Of a stretch of DNA of 64,000 nucleotides, positions 25,566 through 34,478 are shown one piece after another; within the stretch, counting starts at the first letter, position 1; each line of letters starts with the position of its first letter. Source of the stretch: Pseudomonas ceruminis (GTDB lineage Bacteria; Pseudomonadota; Gammaproteobacteria; Pseudomonadales; Pseudomonadaceae); assembly GCF_021602025.1 (NCBI RefSeq), contig NZ_BQHW01000020.1, positions 57,069 to 121,068 of the forward strand. Reading direction: 5' to 3'. A program made the position numbers and the translations under genes. The notes under the pieces are model-generated. The model ran no database searches. It was not told the DNA's origin and was given only the letters and a program-made list of their open reading frames with translations.

Positions 25566-26687
25566 ATGAGCACTACCAAGCAAACCGATGAATTGGGCAT
25601 CAGCATCCTTCAGGATGTAGTGCTTTTTGACGTCATCATTGGTGGAAGCACCGGTGAGAAAACTGTAGATGGGGATGACTTCATCCGCGAGGTCGGGCGC
25701 ATGCTGCCGTCGGGCGCATTCGCTTGGGTTAACAAATACCGATCGGAAGCCAAGCGAGAAATCCTTAAAGTAGGGGTTTCTCGAAAGGTAAACAATCGTA
25801 TCCGCGGATACTTTGTACCCACCCAACACGCAGACGAGCTTGCAAAAGTGCTGCATGCGATCAAAGGAAAATATCTGGTTGAAAAGGCTTCCTTCCTAAA
25901 CACTTTACCGGACCTGGTGGAGAAGTGGGCTAGCTCTCCTGCAAACGCGGTTACAACACCAGGTGGTAAATCCCGTGCAGATTTGATCCGCCAGCATGCT
26001 CCACAGGCACAAGTGCTCGAAAGACTGTTGACCTTTGACACTTCGGCGATTCGTATCAGCAACACCAGCTACTTTGGCGAAGAAGATGCACTTCAAACGG
26101 AAGTTAAAGGCTTAGTCGGCCAGGCCGCTTTGGAGATCGCGGAAGATGTAAATCGCTCCTGGACTCGCAAGGGCAACGGCAAAACGACGTCGAGAATCCT
26201 GGGTTTGATCCGTCGGGTTCAGGACAAAGCTGAAGCTATGAGCGTTCTTTCAAGCAAATTCTCTAACTTGGAGAAAATGTGTGCATCGGTGTTGGCTGCT
26301 GTTCCGAGCGGACCGAGCATTGAAGGGGTTGCTTACATCCAAGTATCTGGCTTGTTGTCCTTCTGCATGGATCCTGAAAAAATCCTTGGAGAACATGCCA
26401 CCGAGTTTGATCCTTTGAATGTATCGGCTTCTGATTCAGCGCCGGCTGTTGCTGACGATAACGTCTTCTTCAGTAGCTCAGCATCTGCAACTATTCATCC
26501 TCAAGCAGAACAAAATGAAGTTACCATCGTTCCTGAGGTCTCTGTGATTCCGCCACTTCCAACTGGTCGCAAGACAGAGGAGAACCTCTTCTTTGCGGCT
26601 GAACCTGAAAAAACCCTGGTAGAGCCTGAAAAGGTTGTGCCATCGGACACCACCTCGCAGCCACCATCGGCTCCGTTCATCTTCTAA
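25566..26687 (+). CDS. Third gene of the VWA/AAA+ module, probable DUF3150-type protein
   Basis: This 373-residue protein has an N-terminal alpha/beta part (VVLFDVIIGGSTGEKTVDGDDF), a helical middle rich in Arg and Lys, and an acidic, Pro-rich C-terminal tail (about 290-373) with two copies of an EENLFFAAEPEKT-like or DNVFFSSSA motif. From memory it resembles DUF3150 proteins that accompany CobS/CobT-like genes in phages and conjugative elements; not verified. The start at ATG 25566 is fixed by the AGGAGA. It carries the same leader type as its two neighbours, which supports a joint function. No catalytic motif is visible. Confidence 0.7.
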   Translation: MSTTKQTDELGISILQDVVLFDVIIGGSTGEKTVDGDDFIREVGRMLPSGAFAWVNKYRSEAKREILKVGVSRKVNNRIRGYFVPTQHADELAKVLHAIKGKYLVEKASFLNTLPDLVEKWASSPANAVTTPGGKSRADLIRQHAPQAQVLERLLTFDTSAIRISNTSYFGEEDALQTEVKGLVGQAALEIAEDVNRSWTRKGNGKTTSRILGLIRRVQDKAEAMSVLSSKFSNLEKMCASVLAAVPSGPSIEGVAYIQVSGLLSFCMDPEKILGEHATEFDPLNVSASDSAPAVADDNVFFSSSASATIHPQAEQNEVTIVPEVSVIPPLPTGRKTEENLFFAAEPEKTLVEPEKVVPSDTTSQPPSAPFIF

Positions 26688-26695
26688 CCCAAAAA

Positions 26696-26721
26696 AAACC
26701 CCGGTCAATGACCGGGGTTTC
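26696..26721. terminator. Bidirectional terminator between convergent genes
   Basis: AAACCCCGGT-CAATG-ACCGGGGTTT, with A-rich and T-rich flanks on each side, serves both 25566 (+) and 26736 (-). Confidence 0.88.
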
Positions 26722-26735
26722 TTTATTCCCGCAAA

Positions 26736-27431
26736 TTAAGCCACCGGCGGCGGTTGCACACCAGGCAGCTCGATTTCGGCCTTAGCCAACAGCTGGCGCC
26801 CAGAGAGCTGCTCATACAGCAACACCATGGTCATGCGAACGGAGAGAGGCGTTTGCGCCCATTCATCCGGCTTCGGGATATAGCCCGCCCAGGTAGGATC
26901 ACTACCCATCTTCTCGATCGACAGCCAGAGCTGCTCATCAAGATCTTTCTTGTACACAAAATCTTCTGGCGTGAAGAAATCAGCCAGGTTGTAAACCTGG
27001 ATGAGGGGGAGGCCAAGGAATTCAGCCACCATTTGCAGCTTTTCCTTACCCAGCGATCGTATCTGGCGGTTCCCGTTAGCCAGGGAGTTCCAGTAGATGA
27101 CCGTGATACCCATGACATCGGCAATTGCACGATCAGGTAGTCCACGATCGATGATCACCTTTTTGATCATCTTGACGAGGCGAGAGCCCGGCATAGTGTT
27201 CCGAGTTTCGACTGCTGCATGTCCCTTATCTTCTGGTACTGCTGTTTTGGCCTTGGCAGAAGCACGAGGCCTCTTAGGCGTAGCAGCCTGAGGGGCTTGC
27301 GTTTTTGCAGTAGGCTTTTTAGCTACCGGCTTCGCCGCAGCTTTTGCAGCTGGTTTTGCTGGTGCTTTGGCGGGCGCTTGAGACCGCCGTCCTGTCGATT
27401 CACTTGCGGTCTTGTCGCTAGCTTTGGGCAT
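26736..27431 (-). CDS. DNA-binding HTH protein with Lys/Ala/Pro-rich histone-like tail
   Basis: This 231-residue protein is basic at the N-terminus (residues 1-70), built from short repeats such as AKAPAKPAAKAAAKPVAKK, like histone H1 or the AlgP tail. A helix-turn-helix follows at about 88-135 (LPDRAIADVMGITVIYWNSLANGNRQIRSLGKEKLQMVAEFL), of the XRE type. The C-terminus is helical and ends in a Pro-rich tip. The fusion suggests a regulator that also coats DNA nonspecifically. It is transcribed away from the SSB-like gene with a shared 286-bp control region. The repeat tail may vary in length between strains. Confidence 0.75.
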   Translation of the reverse strand: MPKASDKTASESTGRRSQAPAKAPAKPAAKAAAKPVAKKPTAKTQAPQAATPKRPRASAKAKTAVPEDKGHAAVETRNTMPGSRLVKMIKKVIIDRGLPDRAIADVMGITVIYWNSLANGNRQIRSLGKEKLQMVAEFLGLPLIQVYNLADFFTPEDFVYKKDLDEQLWLSIEKMGSDPTWAGYIPKPDEWAQTPLSVRMTMVLLYEQLSGRQLLAKAEIELPGVQPPPVA

Positions 27432-27717
27432 TGTGCGGCTCCAGGTTGGTCGCGGCGTCTAACACGATTCAGGACGCTCCCTAAACAAATAAAGCAGAGA
27501 AATCCAGTATAAATTTAAAAAAGATTCTACACAGTTAACAACAAGATTCAAATCTCTTGTTCCGGTGGAAAAAGAGACTTTTGGGCTGGATGTGCCCCCT
27601 TGCAGGTAGCTCTGTGACCGCCAAGCACGCGACAAGTGCATTTTGATTCGCCTTGTATTATTGGTACGTGTTGCGTATTCTTGAGAAAACCAAGCCATTC
27701 ACGTATCGAGGTACTCA
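27432..27717. promoter_or_regulatory. Divergent control region with TACGTGTTGCG motif
   Basis: There is no ORF. It separates the minus-strand HTH gene from the SSB-like gene. An AT-rich patch (27482-27560) and TACGTGTTGCGTATTC near 27669 resemble the motif at 1666 and 49228. TCGTGTTAGACGC on the minus strand resembles the start of leader copy B. Confidence 0.4.
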
Positions 27718-28710
27718 ATGCTGCCCCAGGACGCAAAGCGGAAGCCTGACTCCTATTCGTATCCAAACGGGATGCTCAACTCTGGCTACATCGCCGGCGT
27801 CCTGCGGTTGAATGATCCGGTCAAGGGGATCTGCTACATCCAGCAGACCCGGGCGGAAAACCACATGCTTCCCATCCACTACGATCCCAAGAAGTCGCCG
27901 ATCCCCAAGGACATCAAGGAGTGGGACCTCATCATGGCGTTCGTTCACACCGATGGCGCCATCGAGGGTGATAACCGTATTGCACGGGTGAAGAGCATCC
28001 GATTCGAAGCTCCAAACCTGATGCACCTTGGAGGGCGTTTTCGAGACGACTTCATGCGGAAATGGGATGTAGCCGTGCACGCAGCGGCAAAGGACTCCGG
28101 TACTCCGGATTCTGTGGCACAGCTGGAGAGTCTACCCAGCGCTGGCACAGAAGACCGTCTCAACTCGTTCGATTGGAAGGCAATGGATCTCAACAAGAAC
28201 GCCTCGAACCAGATCCGTATCGCAGGCTTCATTCAAGCCAAGTCGCTGGAACGCAACCGCAAACATCCCGTAGACGGTACTCCAATCAACGACCGCCTGG
28301 TCGTGCTGATTCGGCAGTCGAAGGACACCGATGCCTGCATCCCTGTTCGTTGGTACGGCCGTAATCTGCAGCCGCTGTCTGAGAAACTCGCCCGCGGCAT
28401 GCCTATCATCGTCAACGGCGAATTCCGTATGGACGTAAAGGCAATCTCCCTGCCGGATGGTGAAACAGGGATCGCCGAAGTGTCCAAAATTCCGTTCATT
28501 CAGGCCAAGGACATGCCAGGCCCTGTGCTCCCGGACTCTGGCCACATCAAGATCGTGCCAAGCTGGGCGGCTGAGCTCTTCAAGGGCCACGGTACCCAGG
28601 CGCCGCAGCCGAAACAAGGAGATGCAGAGCGCAGCGCCATGTTCGCCTCGGCCTTTGGTTCCGACTCGGCAAGCACGCCTGCAACTCCAGGTGAGCAACA
28701 AGACGCATAG
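27718..28710 (+). CDS. SSB-like OB-fold single-stranded DNA-binding protein
   Basis: This 330-residue protein has a central segment (about 160-245) that reads as an SSB-type OB fold: NQIRIAGFIQAKSLE, LVVLIRQ, IPVRWYGRNLQPLSEKLARGMPIIVNGEF. The N-terminal 150 residues look like a second, diverged OB-like domain (YIAGVLRLNDPVKGICYIQQ). A disordered C-terminal tail follows without the classic DDDIPF tip. SSB-like genes next to topB are common on integrative and conjugative elements and protect DNA during transfer. A terminator follows 27 bp after the stop. Confidence 0.72.
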   Translation: MLPQDAKRKPDSYSYPNGMLNSGYIAGVLRLNDPVKGICYIQQTRAENHMLPIHYDPKKSPIPKDIKEWDLIMAFVHTDGAIEGDNRIARVKSIRFEAPNLMHLGGRFRDDFMRKWDVAVHAAAKDSGTPDSVAQLESLPSAGTEDRLNSFDWKAMDLNKNASNQIRIAGFIQAKSLERNRKHPVDGTPINDRLVVLIRQSKDTDACIPVRWYGRNLQPLSEKLARGMPIIVNGEFRMDVKAISLPDGETGIAEVSKIPFIQAKDMPGPVLPDSGHIKIVPSWAAELFKGHGTQAPQPKQGDAERSAMFASAFGSDSASTPATPGEQQDA

Positions 28711-28736
28711 CAGCGGCCGCCTCACCTCGTTCTGTG

Positions 28737-28776
28737 AAGCCATCGAGATCCAGCACTGGAGTCGATGGCTTTTTTG
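28737..28776 (+). terminator. Terminator after the SSB-like gene
   Basis: AAGCCATCGA / TCGATGGCTT arms with a 15-nt loop and a T run. Confidence 0.85.
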
Positions 28777-28851
28777 TTTCTCACCCAGCAGCCGTCTGGC
28801 TAGGCCGGCAGCTTGGAAGAAATGTAATTCTGCACTGGAAGGCTAGTCCGC

Positions 28852-31386
28852 ATGGGCAAGACACTGATCATCACTGAAAAAGCAACCGTAGCGGTCTCAA
28901 TCGCGCAAGCGGTCGGAGGATTCAGCAAGGTGGAATCATGGCTGGAGAGCGAGAACGCTATTCTTGCCCCCGCTGCCGGCCACCTGGTTGAAATCCATTC
29001 AGAGGAAATGGCCAAGGGAGGGCGGGACATCGGCAATCTGCCTGTGATCCCAGATCAATTCGACCTGAGGGTCATTGAGCCAAAGGCCAAGTTCTATAAC
29101 GTGCTGCAACGCCTAATGCGTCGGCCTGACGTCACCGCTGTTGCGAACGCGTGCGATGCCGGCCGCGAGGGCGAGCTCATATTCAGGCTCATCTACAAAA
29201 TGGCTGGATGCACAAAGCCAATGCTTCGGATGTGGATGAGATCCATGGTCGATGACGCTATCCGGCAGGCGTACAAGAACATGCAGCCAGGCGCAGATTT
29301 CGACAACCTCGCCATGGCAGCAGAGATCAGAAGCGAAGGCGACTTTATCGTCGGCATCAACGCGAGCCGGGGTATCTCACGCCTCTATGAGCGAGAGACT
29401 GCTAAAGCCGAGATATTCCCGCTTGGCCGCGTGCAGACCCCAACGCTGTCCTTGGTTTGTGCTTTGGAGCTGGCAATTTTGACCTTCCGGCCCATGCCCT
29501 ATTGGGAGGTTCACGGGAGCTTTGGGGTTGCTGCTGGTAAATACACCGGCAAGTGGTTGGCACCACAGACGACTGAGCAGAAGGGTGGCTCCCAGCACCG
29601 GATCATGGATCGAGCAAAAGCCGATGCTTTGATCAGCAAGTGCTCTGGAGTCGCACCGAGCAGTGTGGTGGATGAAGTCAAGCCGGCCCAGACGGGCCCT
29701 GGCAAGCTGTACGACCTCACCTCGCTGCAGCGAGAGGCGAACCGCAAGCTTGGGTTTTCTGCAGCATACACACTGGAGATTGCCCAGAAACTTTACCTGG
29801 AGCTCAGCCTCACTACTTACCCGCGGACTGACTCTGCCTACCTTCCCGATGACGCAATCAACGACACGAAGAAGGTCATGGGAATGTTTGCTGGAACCCC
29901 CTATGCAGATCACGCGCAGCGCGTGCTCGATGAAGGCTGGGTACGACCCAACAAGAAGATTTTTGACTCGACGAAGGTGTCGGACCACTTCGCTATCATT
30001 CCAACCGGAAAGCGAGCTGGGGACCTGGAGCCGGACGTTCAAAAAATCTATGACATGATCGTCAAGCGCTTCATTGCCGTGTTCCATCCAGCAGCTGAGT
30101 ATTCGGTGACTGTCCGGCTTACGACGGTGGCTGACGAGCTCTTCAGGTCGACAGGTCGTGTGCTTGTGTCCCCAGGTTGGATGGTGGTTTACGGAGCCGG
30201 GATCGTCGAGGACGTAACCGATCAAAATGGTGACTCCGACGACAAGAAAGAGCTCGCACGGTACGTCAAAGGAGAGTCAGTCACTCCGCTGGGCATGGAG
30301 CTGAAGATGCTCAAAACCAAGCCTCCAGAACGGTACACCGAGGACACGTTGCTGGGCGCGATGGAGACGGCAGGGCGCCTGGTAGAGGATGAGGACCTTC
30401 GTGAGGCGATGAAGGAGCGGGGGCTGGGTACACCGGTCACGCGCTCTGCAATGATCGAATCGCTCCAATCCACCAAGGACGGCGCAGGCCGAAAAAAAGA
30501 GCCCTATCTCATCCAGCAGAAGAAGTACTTTGCTCCCAGCGCAAAGGGGATGACTGTCTACCGTTTCCTGGTCGACAACGGCATCGATGCCCTTACGTCG
30601 CCAGTTCTCACCGGGGAATGGGAGCACAAGCTCCGTCAGATGGAAAAGGGGGCGTACAAGCGTGACGCTTTCAAATCCGAGCTTGCAGAGTTGACCACGG
30701 AAATCCTCGACTCCATCAAGAAAAAATACGCAGGTGTCCAGGTCAAGAAGCTTGGCGCTCTCTGCCCCACCTGCGGCGGCGCAGTTGAGATCCAGGCCCG
30801 AACGTTCATGTGCGAGCGGCAGTGCGGATTTTCCATATGGCGGGAGATTGCCAGTCGCATGCTGAAAGTATCGGAAGCAGAAACCTTGCTCCGGGACAAG
30901 GTAGTGCTTGGGCTCAAGGGCTTTGTCAATCCGAAGAAATCCACCAAGTTCGAGGCCGGGCTGAAGCTGCTCGACACAGGCAAGGTCGAGTTTTACTTCG
31001 ACCCGACGGCGAATACCCGGGACTCCAAAGGTAATGTCGTTTCCTGCCCGAAATGCCAAGGCGGCATGCGCAAAATCAAAGTCCCCAAAGGGCACTTCTG
31101 GGCCTGCGTTGATCGAGAGCAGTGCAATCACACCATGAACGATCGCGACGGCGACCCAGTGGAGCGGCCGAAGTCATTTCCATGTGACCTCTGCGGCAAA
31201 CCCATGTACCTGCGGAACGCTGAAAAGTCTCCTTTCTGGGGTTGCAGTGGCTTTGTGAAGGGGGGCGGTGGGTGCTCCAACACATTAAAGGACAATAACG
31301 GGGCCCCGGTTCCGAAGGAACAACCAGCCAGTTCAGACGGGGCGCCGTCACCTACGGTCCAAACAGACAGCGGAGCTTTCCTGTGA
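28852..31386 (+). CDS. topB: DNA topoisomerase III (type IA)
   Basis: This 844-residue protein has a toprim domain at the N-terminus (LIITEKATVAVSIAQAVGG, then ACDAGREGELIFRLIY with the acidic metal ligands) and the catalytic tyrosine in TTYPRTDSAYLP (about 322). Three zinc-ribbon-like Cys clusters lie in the C-terminal 200 residues (CPTCGG...CERQC; CPKCQGG...CVDREQC; CDLCGKP...CSGF). TopB decatenates and resolves single-stranded crossings. Plasmid copies help separate daughter molecules or process transfer intermediates. The stop overlaps the GTG start of the HD-domain gene (GTGA), so they are cotranscribed. Confidence 0.95.
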   Translation: MGKTLIITEKATVAVSIAQAVGGFSKVESWLESENAILAPAAGHLVEIHSEEMAKGGRDIGNLPVIPDQFDLRVIEPKAKFYNVLQRLMRRPDVTAVANACDAGREGELIFRLIYKMAGCTKPMLRMWMRSMVDDAIRQAYKNMQPGADFDNLAMAAEIRSEGDFIVGINASRGISRLYERETAKAEIFPLGRVQTPTLSLVCALELAILTFRPMPYWEVHGSFGVAAGKYTGKWLAPQTTEQKGGSQHRIMDRAKADALISKCSGVAPSSVVDEVKPAQTGPGKLYDLTSLQREANRKLGFSAAYTLEIAQKLYLELSLTTYPRTDSAYLPDDAINDTKKVMGMFAGTPYADHAQRVLDEGWVRPNKKIFDSTKVSDHFAIIPTGKRAGDLEPDVQKIYDMIVKRFIAVFHPAAEYSVTVRLTTVADELFRSTGRVLVSPGWMVVYGAGIVEDVTDQNGDSDDKKELARYVKGESVTPLGMELKMLKTKPPERYTEDTLLGAMETAGRLVEDEDLREAMKERGLGTPVTRSAMIESLQSTKDGAGRKKEPYLIQQKKYFAPSAKGMTVYRFLVDNGIDALTSPVLTGEWEHKLRQMEKGAYKRDAFKSELAELTTEILDSIKKKYAGVQVKKLGALCPTCGGAVEIQARTFMCERQCGFSIWREIASRMLKVSEAETLLRDKVVLGLKGFVNPKKSTKFEAGLKLLDTGKVEFYFDPTANTRDSKGNVVSCPKCQGGMRKIKVPKGHFWACVDREQCNHTMNDRDGDPVERPKSFPCDLCGKPMYLRNAEKSPFWGCSGFVKGGGGCSNTLKDNNGAPVPKEQPASSDGAPSPTVQTDSGAFL

Positions 31387-33881
31387 ACGCCAACAACAAG
31401 GTCATTCGCGCAACGGCCATCGTGTTCGGTTTCTGGTGGCTTCTGCTTACGGCCCGAGCCTTTGGCGGTTCTCCCATGGAGTTTTTAGAGAACTGGCCTC
31501 TGGTGGGCTATAACGTCTCACACTGGATCCTGGGCGTTGTTTCCGGTCTGATCATCGGTGTCTGGTTTATCTGGTTCACCAGGTTGTCAGCACTGAACAA
31601 GCTATACGCCGGCAAGAAAGGAAACATCCTCAACGGCGCCCGATCGACGCTCGGCAAGGTTCCCATGCCCACCTCAGCGCTACCTCGCATCGAGGTAGCG
31701 TCAAAGCGTCTCCCCATCGGCAGTGAAAAAGTGCTGGCTTGGGTTGCTGCCAATGAGAAGAAGTGGCCGGCACATGTAGCGTTTTTCTGGGCTATTTGGG
31801 ACACCTATTCCGCACATGCGCACTTCCCTGCATCGCATCGCAAGGGGGGGCACGGAAATCGTCGGCTTTGGGAGCATTGTCTGGCCGTGGCAGATACCGC
31901 ACTGGAGGATGCTGGCGCATACGTATTCGACGGGGTTTATGTAAAGGCCAGGGGCAAGCCCAAATTCAAAATCATTGACCTGAAAAACAAGGAATATCGG
32001 TTTGACGCCACTGATCCGCTGATCCCCATTCTGGGCCTGGCGCATGACATCGGTAAGCTGGAAGCCTATGAGCTCCTACCCGACGGCAGTGTTAAGACCC
32101 AGGAGGAGGTTGGAGCGCTCACACCGCAGGATGACAACCGGATCCAGCACGATGCCCTGGGTGCGAGAATTCTTGCACGCTTCCCGGAATACTGGGCCTT
32201 ACCTGCACGCGATCGACAAGCAGTGAACCTGGTCATCGCCCACTACCACCACCCAAGCGATTTCCCGGTTGACCGCAATGGCCTCAGCCTGGACGACCGC
32301 ATGACGGCGCTCATGGAGTTCCTGATCCTGGTTGACAAAAAGACCGGCATGGCCGAGTCGAGCATCACCGAGACGCTGAGTGATCACGAGATCTCAGAAG
32401 ACGAGTCCAATGCCATTTATCACAGCTTCGTCGAGATCATGACGGAGTACGGCAGAGTTAACGGCACCGGTGACCAGGCCAAAGATTCCACGCTGAAGAT
32501 TGCTCAGAAACACGATGGACTGATCGTCATCCGGGAAAAGGACCTTCGATCTCTCATCTTGGCCAAAATGGGCTGGTCGTTGGAGGAGGGTGATGGTCGG
32601 TACCGAATGACCCTCAATCTTATGACGACGCTCCAAGAGAAGGGGCTGCTGTACTCGCGACATAATCACGCCGACATGAGCCGATTTTTGCCGATGTACT
32701 CGGTATCGTTGCGCAACGCACAAACGGGTGCTCACCTCACGACCTGGGAACCTTGCATTATTGTCGTGCCAGTTGCCACCACCCCCGAGCTTGCGGGCCT
32801 CAGTGGATTACCCAACATGGGTACTAAGCTGGATATCGAGCGCCCATTGTTCACGCACAATCTGGGAATCACTGAAGCAGATGCGCTTCGGGAGATCGTT
32901 GCCCGTGGTTTCAGTGCTGAAATCGCCGCGAAGATGAACATCGCCGGCAAGCAAGAAGTGAAGCCACAACCAGCACCAGCACCAGCACCAGCACCAGCAC
33001 CAGCACCACAAGTTCGGGCTGATGAAGGATTTAGTCAACCCATAGCTGATACCGCGAGTGTTCCTCAACCTAATGCTCCAACAGTCGACTCAACCGAGCA
33101 CGCAACATCTGCGCTCGCCGGCGCTGCAAGCGGTGATTCCGAGCAAAGTGACGTTCCAGGGACGCAATCCGGTATCTCCGCTGAAGCGCTAGCGGCGCAG
33201 GATGATGACCCGCTCATGAGTGGTGGTGCAGATGACGACTTGCTAGATGAGGACCTGCAGAGCTTGTCGATTAGCTCGTTCGGTCCCGGGCAGGAGGTGG
33301 AACTGGAGGAAGATTTTCTCGCCATAGAACCTGGGCACTCAGGGAGCGATGACGTCGATGATGTGGATGATGTGTTCGGCGCATTCGCGCCCAGTGAATC
33401 CTCGATCGTGGACACAGCCGAGCAAAGCGTGAATTCAACTGCAGGAGAAGAAGGGCCGGGCGCTTCGCTCATACACAATGATGGTGATCTAGGCGTACCG
33501 GCGCCGGCACCTGTGGCGGTAGCCATACCTGATCCTGATGCAACCCCAACGAAAAGGATAAGCCCTGCTGCCGAATCCGCAGCGCTCAGGGCTCTTGAAG
33601 AGGCAGGCGCCAACTTCACTGCATTCGTTGCACCAAGGAAGAAAAAGCCAGGCCCTGCTGAGCAGCTAGAGGGTATCCGCGCAGCAGTAAAAGCGGAAGA
33701 AATACCGATTTGTGGGACAAGAGATGGGTTTGATTACGTGTTGGAGTCAGACCTGATGGTCTACGACCCAAAACTGAAATTGAGCACGCTGATTCGGGCG
33801 GGGAAGTTGCCTACCGTCGAGCCTAAGCCAGGCGTGGTAATGGTGGGCATTCCGATGGCGCCGATGCAGCTGGACCTTTGA
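31383..33881 (+). CDS. HD-domain MobH/TraI_2-like protein, candidate relaxase
   Basis: This 832-residue protein begins at a GTG overlapping the topB stop. Two N-terminal membrane segments (about 8-28 and 48-68) precede an HD domain: HFPASHRKGGHGNRRLWEHCLAVAD, LAHDIGKLEAY (about 219-229) and a late HYHHPSDF. The PAS...WEHCLAVA block resembles the TraI_2 domain of MobH relaxases, which usually have three adjacent His; here HGN and HRK replace them. Middle (about 525-545) is a PA repeat, then a very acidic stretch (DDVDDVDDVFG), and a C-terminal domain ending in VVMVGIPMAP. MobH relaxases nick oriT. The N-terminal membrane anchor is unusual, so a membrane-bound HD hydrolase is the alternative. 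Confidence 0.65.
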   Translation: MNANNKVIRATAIVFGFWWLLLTARAFGGSPMEFLENWPLVGYNVSHWILGVVSGLIIGVWFIWFTRLSALNKLYAGKKGNILNGARSTLGKVPMPTSALPRIEVASKRLPIGSEKVLAWVAANEKKWPAHVAFFWAIWDTYSAHAHFPASHRKGGHGNRRLWEHCLAVADTALEDAGAYVFDGVYVKARGKPKFKIIDLKNKEYRFDATDPLIPILGLAHDIGKLEAYELLPDGSVKTQEEVGALTPQDDNRIQHDALGARILARFPEYWALPARDRQAVNLVIAHYHHPSDFPVDRNGLSLDDRMTALMEFLILVDKKTGMAESSITETLSDHEISEDESNAIYHSFVEIMTEYGRVNGTGDQAKDSTLKIAQKHDGLIVIREKDLRSLILAKMGWSLEEGDGRYRMTLNLMTTLQEKGLLYSRHNHADMSRFLPMYSVSLRNAQTGAHLTTWEPCIIVVPVATTPELAGLSGLPNMGTKLDIERPLFTHNLGITEADALREIVARGFSAEIAAKMNIAGKQEVKPQPAPAPAPAPAPAPQVRADEGFSQPIADTASVPQPNAPTVDSTEHATSALAGAASGDSEQSDVPGTQSGISAEALAAQDDDPLMSGGADDDLLDEDLQSLSISSFGPGQEVELEEDFLAIEPGHSGSDDVDDVDDVFGAFAPSESSIVDTAEQSVNSTAGEEGPGASLIHNDGDLGVPAPAPVAVAIPDPDATPTKRISPAAESAALRALEEAGANFTAFVAPRKKKPGPAEQLEGIRAAVKAEEIPICGTRDGFDYVLESDLMVYDPKLKLSTLIRAGKLPTVEPKPGVVMVGIPMAPMQLDL

Positions 33882-33895
33882 CGAGCTGCCGGCTC

Positions 33896-33944
33896 TGATC
33901 ATGACTCCCTGGCTGACATCAAGAAAGCCAGGGAGCCATGATCA
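33896..33944. terminator. Long inverted repeat between convergent genes
   Basis: Two 19-bp arms (TGATCATGACTCCCTGGCT and its near-complement, one mismatch) enclose an 11-nt loop. The right arm begins exactly at the stop codon of the minus-strand gene. There is no T tract, so it may be an mRNA-stabilising stem or a factor-dependent terminator. Confidence 0.6.
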
Positions 33945-34397
33945 GTCGTAGGTCTGAGCGTACTGCTTTTCGGTCAAACGGCTCAGCAGTTTGAAATAAT
34001 TTGCTCGCGTCGACTGATCAAATACGTCGGTTTGAACTGAGAGCATGTCCAACGCAGCTGCATCCTCTCCTTTGCCCGAAGTGAAAGGAAGTGGAGCTGT
34101 GGCATAAAACACATTGCCGTTACTAGCCTGGGCCGCATCCAAGACGGCTTTAACTTCCAGGTAGCGCGGGTAACGAGTAGCAGTAAGGAAATCCCCATCA
34201 TAAACGTCGAGCTCGCCTGATTGGTCCTCGACCAACACAGCCATCAATGGCCAGTTGTTTTCGGAGCCATCCTTGCGCGAACCGCCCGTATCTGGGCTAG
34301 CAAAAAAGATGACCTTACGAAAGGTGTTGGTGGCAAACACCTGCAGAAGCGCTGCCTCGTTAGATGCACTGTCCGTGCATGTCTTGCGGTTAGCCAT
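33942..34397 (-). CDS. Unknown 151-residue protein, promoter side interrupted by the transposon
   Basis: A soluble alpha/beta-looking protein with no signal peptide and no motif I recognise. The ATG at 34397 is preceded by GAGGAC. Just upstream is a small hairpin (GCACC-GCGT-GGTGC), and then the Tn5563-like element, 41 bp from the start. Before insertion the upstream neighbour was the 3' side of the KfrA-like gene. The native promoter, probably near the TTGACA at about 40750 on the minus strand, is now more than 6 kb away, so expression is likely reduced or driven from the transposon. Confidence 0.65.
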   Translation of the reverse strand: MANRKTCTDSASNEAALLQVFATNTFRKVIFFASPDTGGSRKDGSENNWPLMAVLVEDQSGELDVYDGDFLTATRYPRYLEVKAVLDAAQASNGNVFYATAPLPFTSGKGEDAAALDMLSVQTDVFDQSTRANYFKLLSRLTEKQYAQTYD

Positions 34398-34433
34398 AAA
34401 AAGTCCTCATCTAAAGTAGCACCACGCGGTGCG

Positions 34434-34438
34434 TTATT
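34434..34438. repeat. Target-site duplication, left copy (TTATT)
   Basis: TTATT directly abuts the left inverted repeat and is matched exactly at 40692-40696. A 5-bp duplication is the norm for Tn3-family elements. Confidence 0.95.
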
Positions 34439-34477
34439 GGGGTTTGGGGAGCAATGGAACCAAAAACCAACGTAAGC
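34439..34477 (+). repeat. Left terminal inverted repeat of the transposon (39 bp)
   Basis: It begins GGGGTTTGGGGAGCAATGG and ends AACGTAAGC. It matches the complement of 40653-40691 at all 39 positions, then diverges. Confidence 0.97.
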
Positions 34478-34478
34478 C

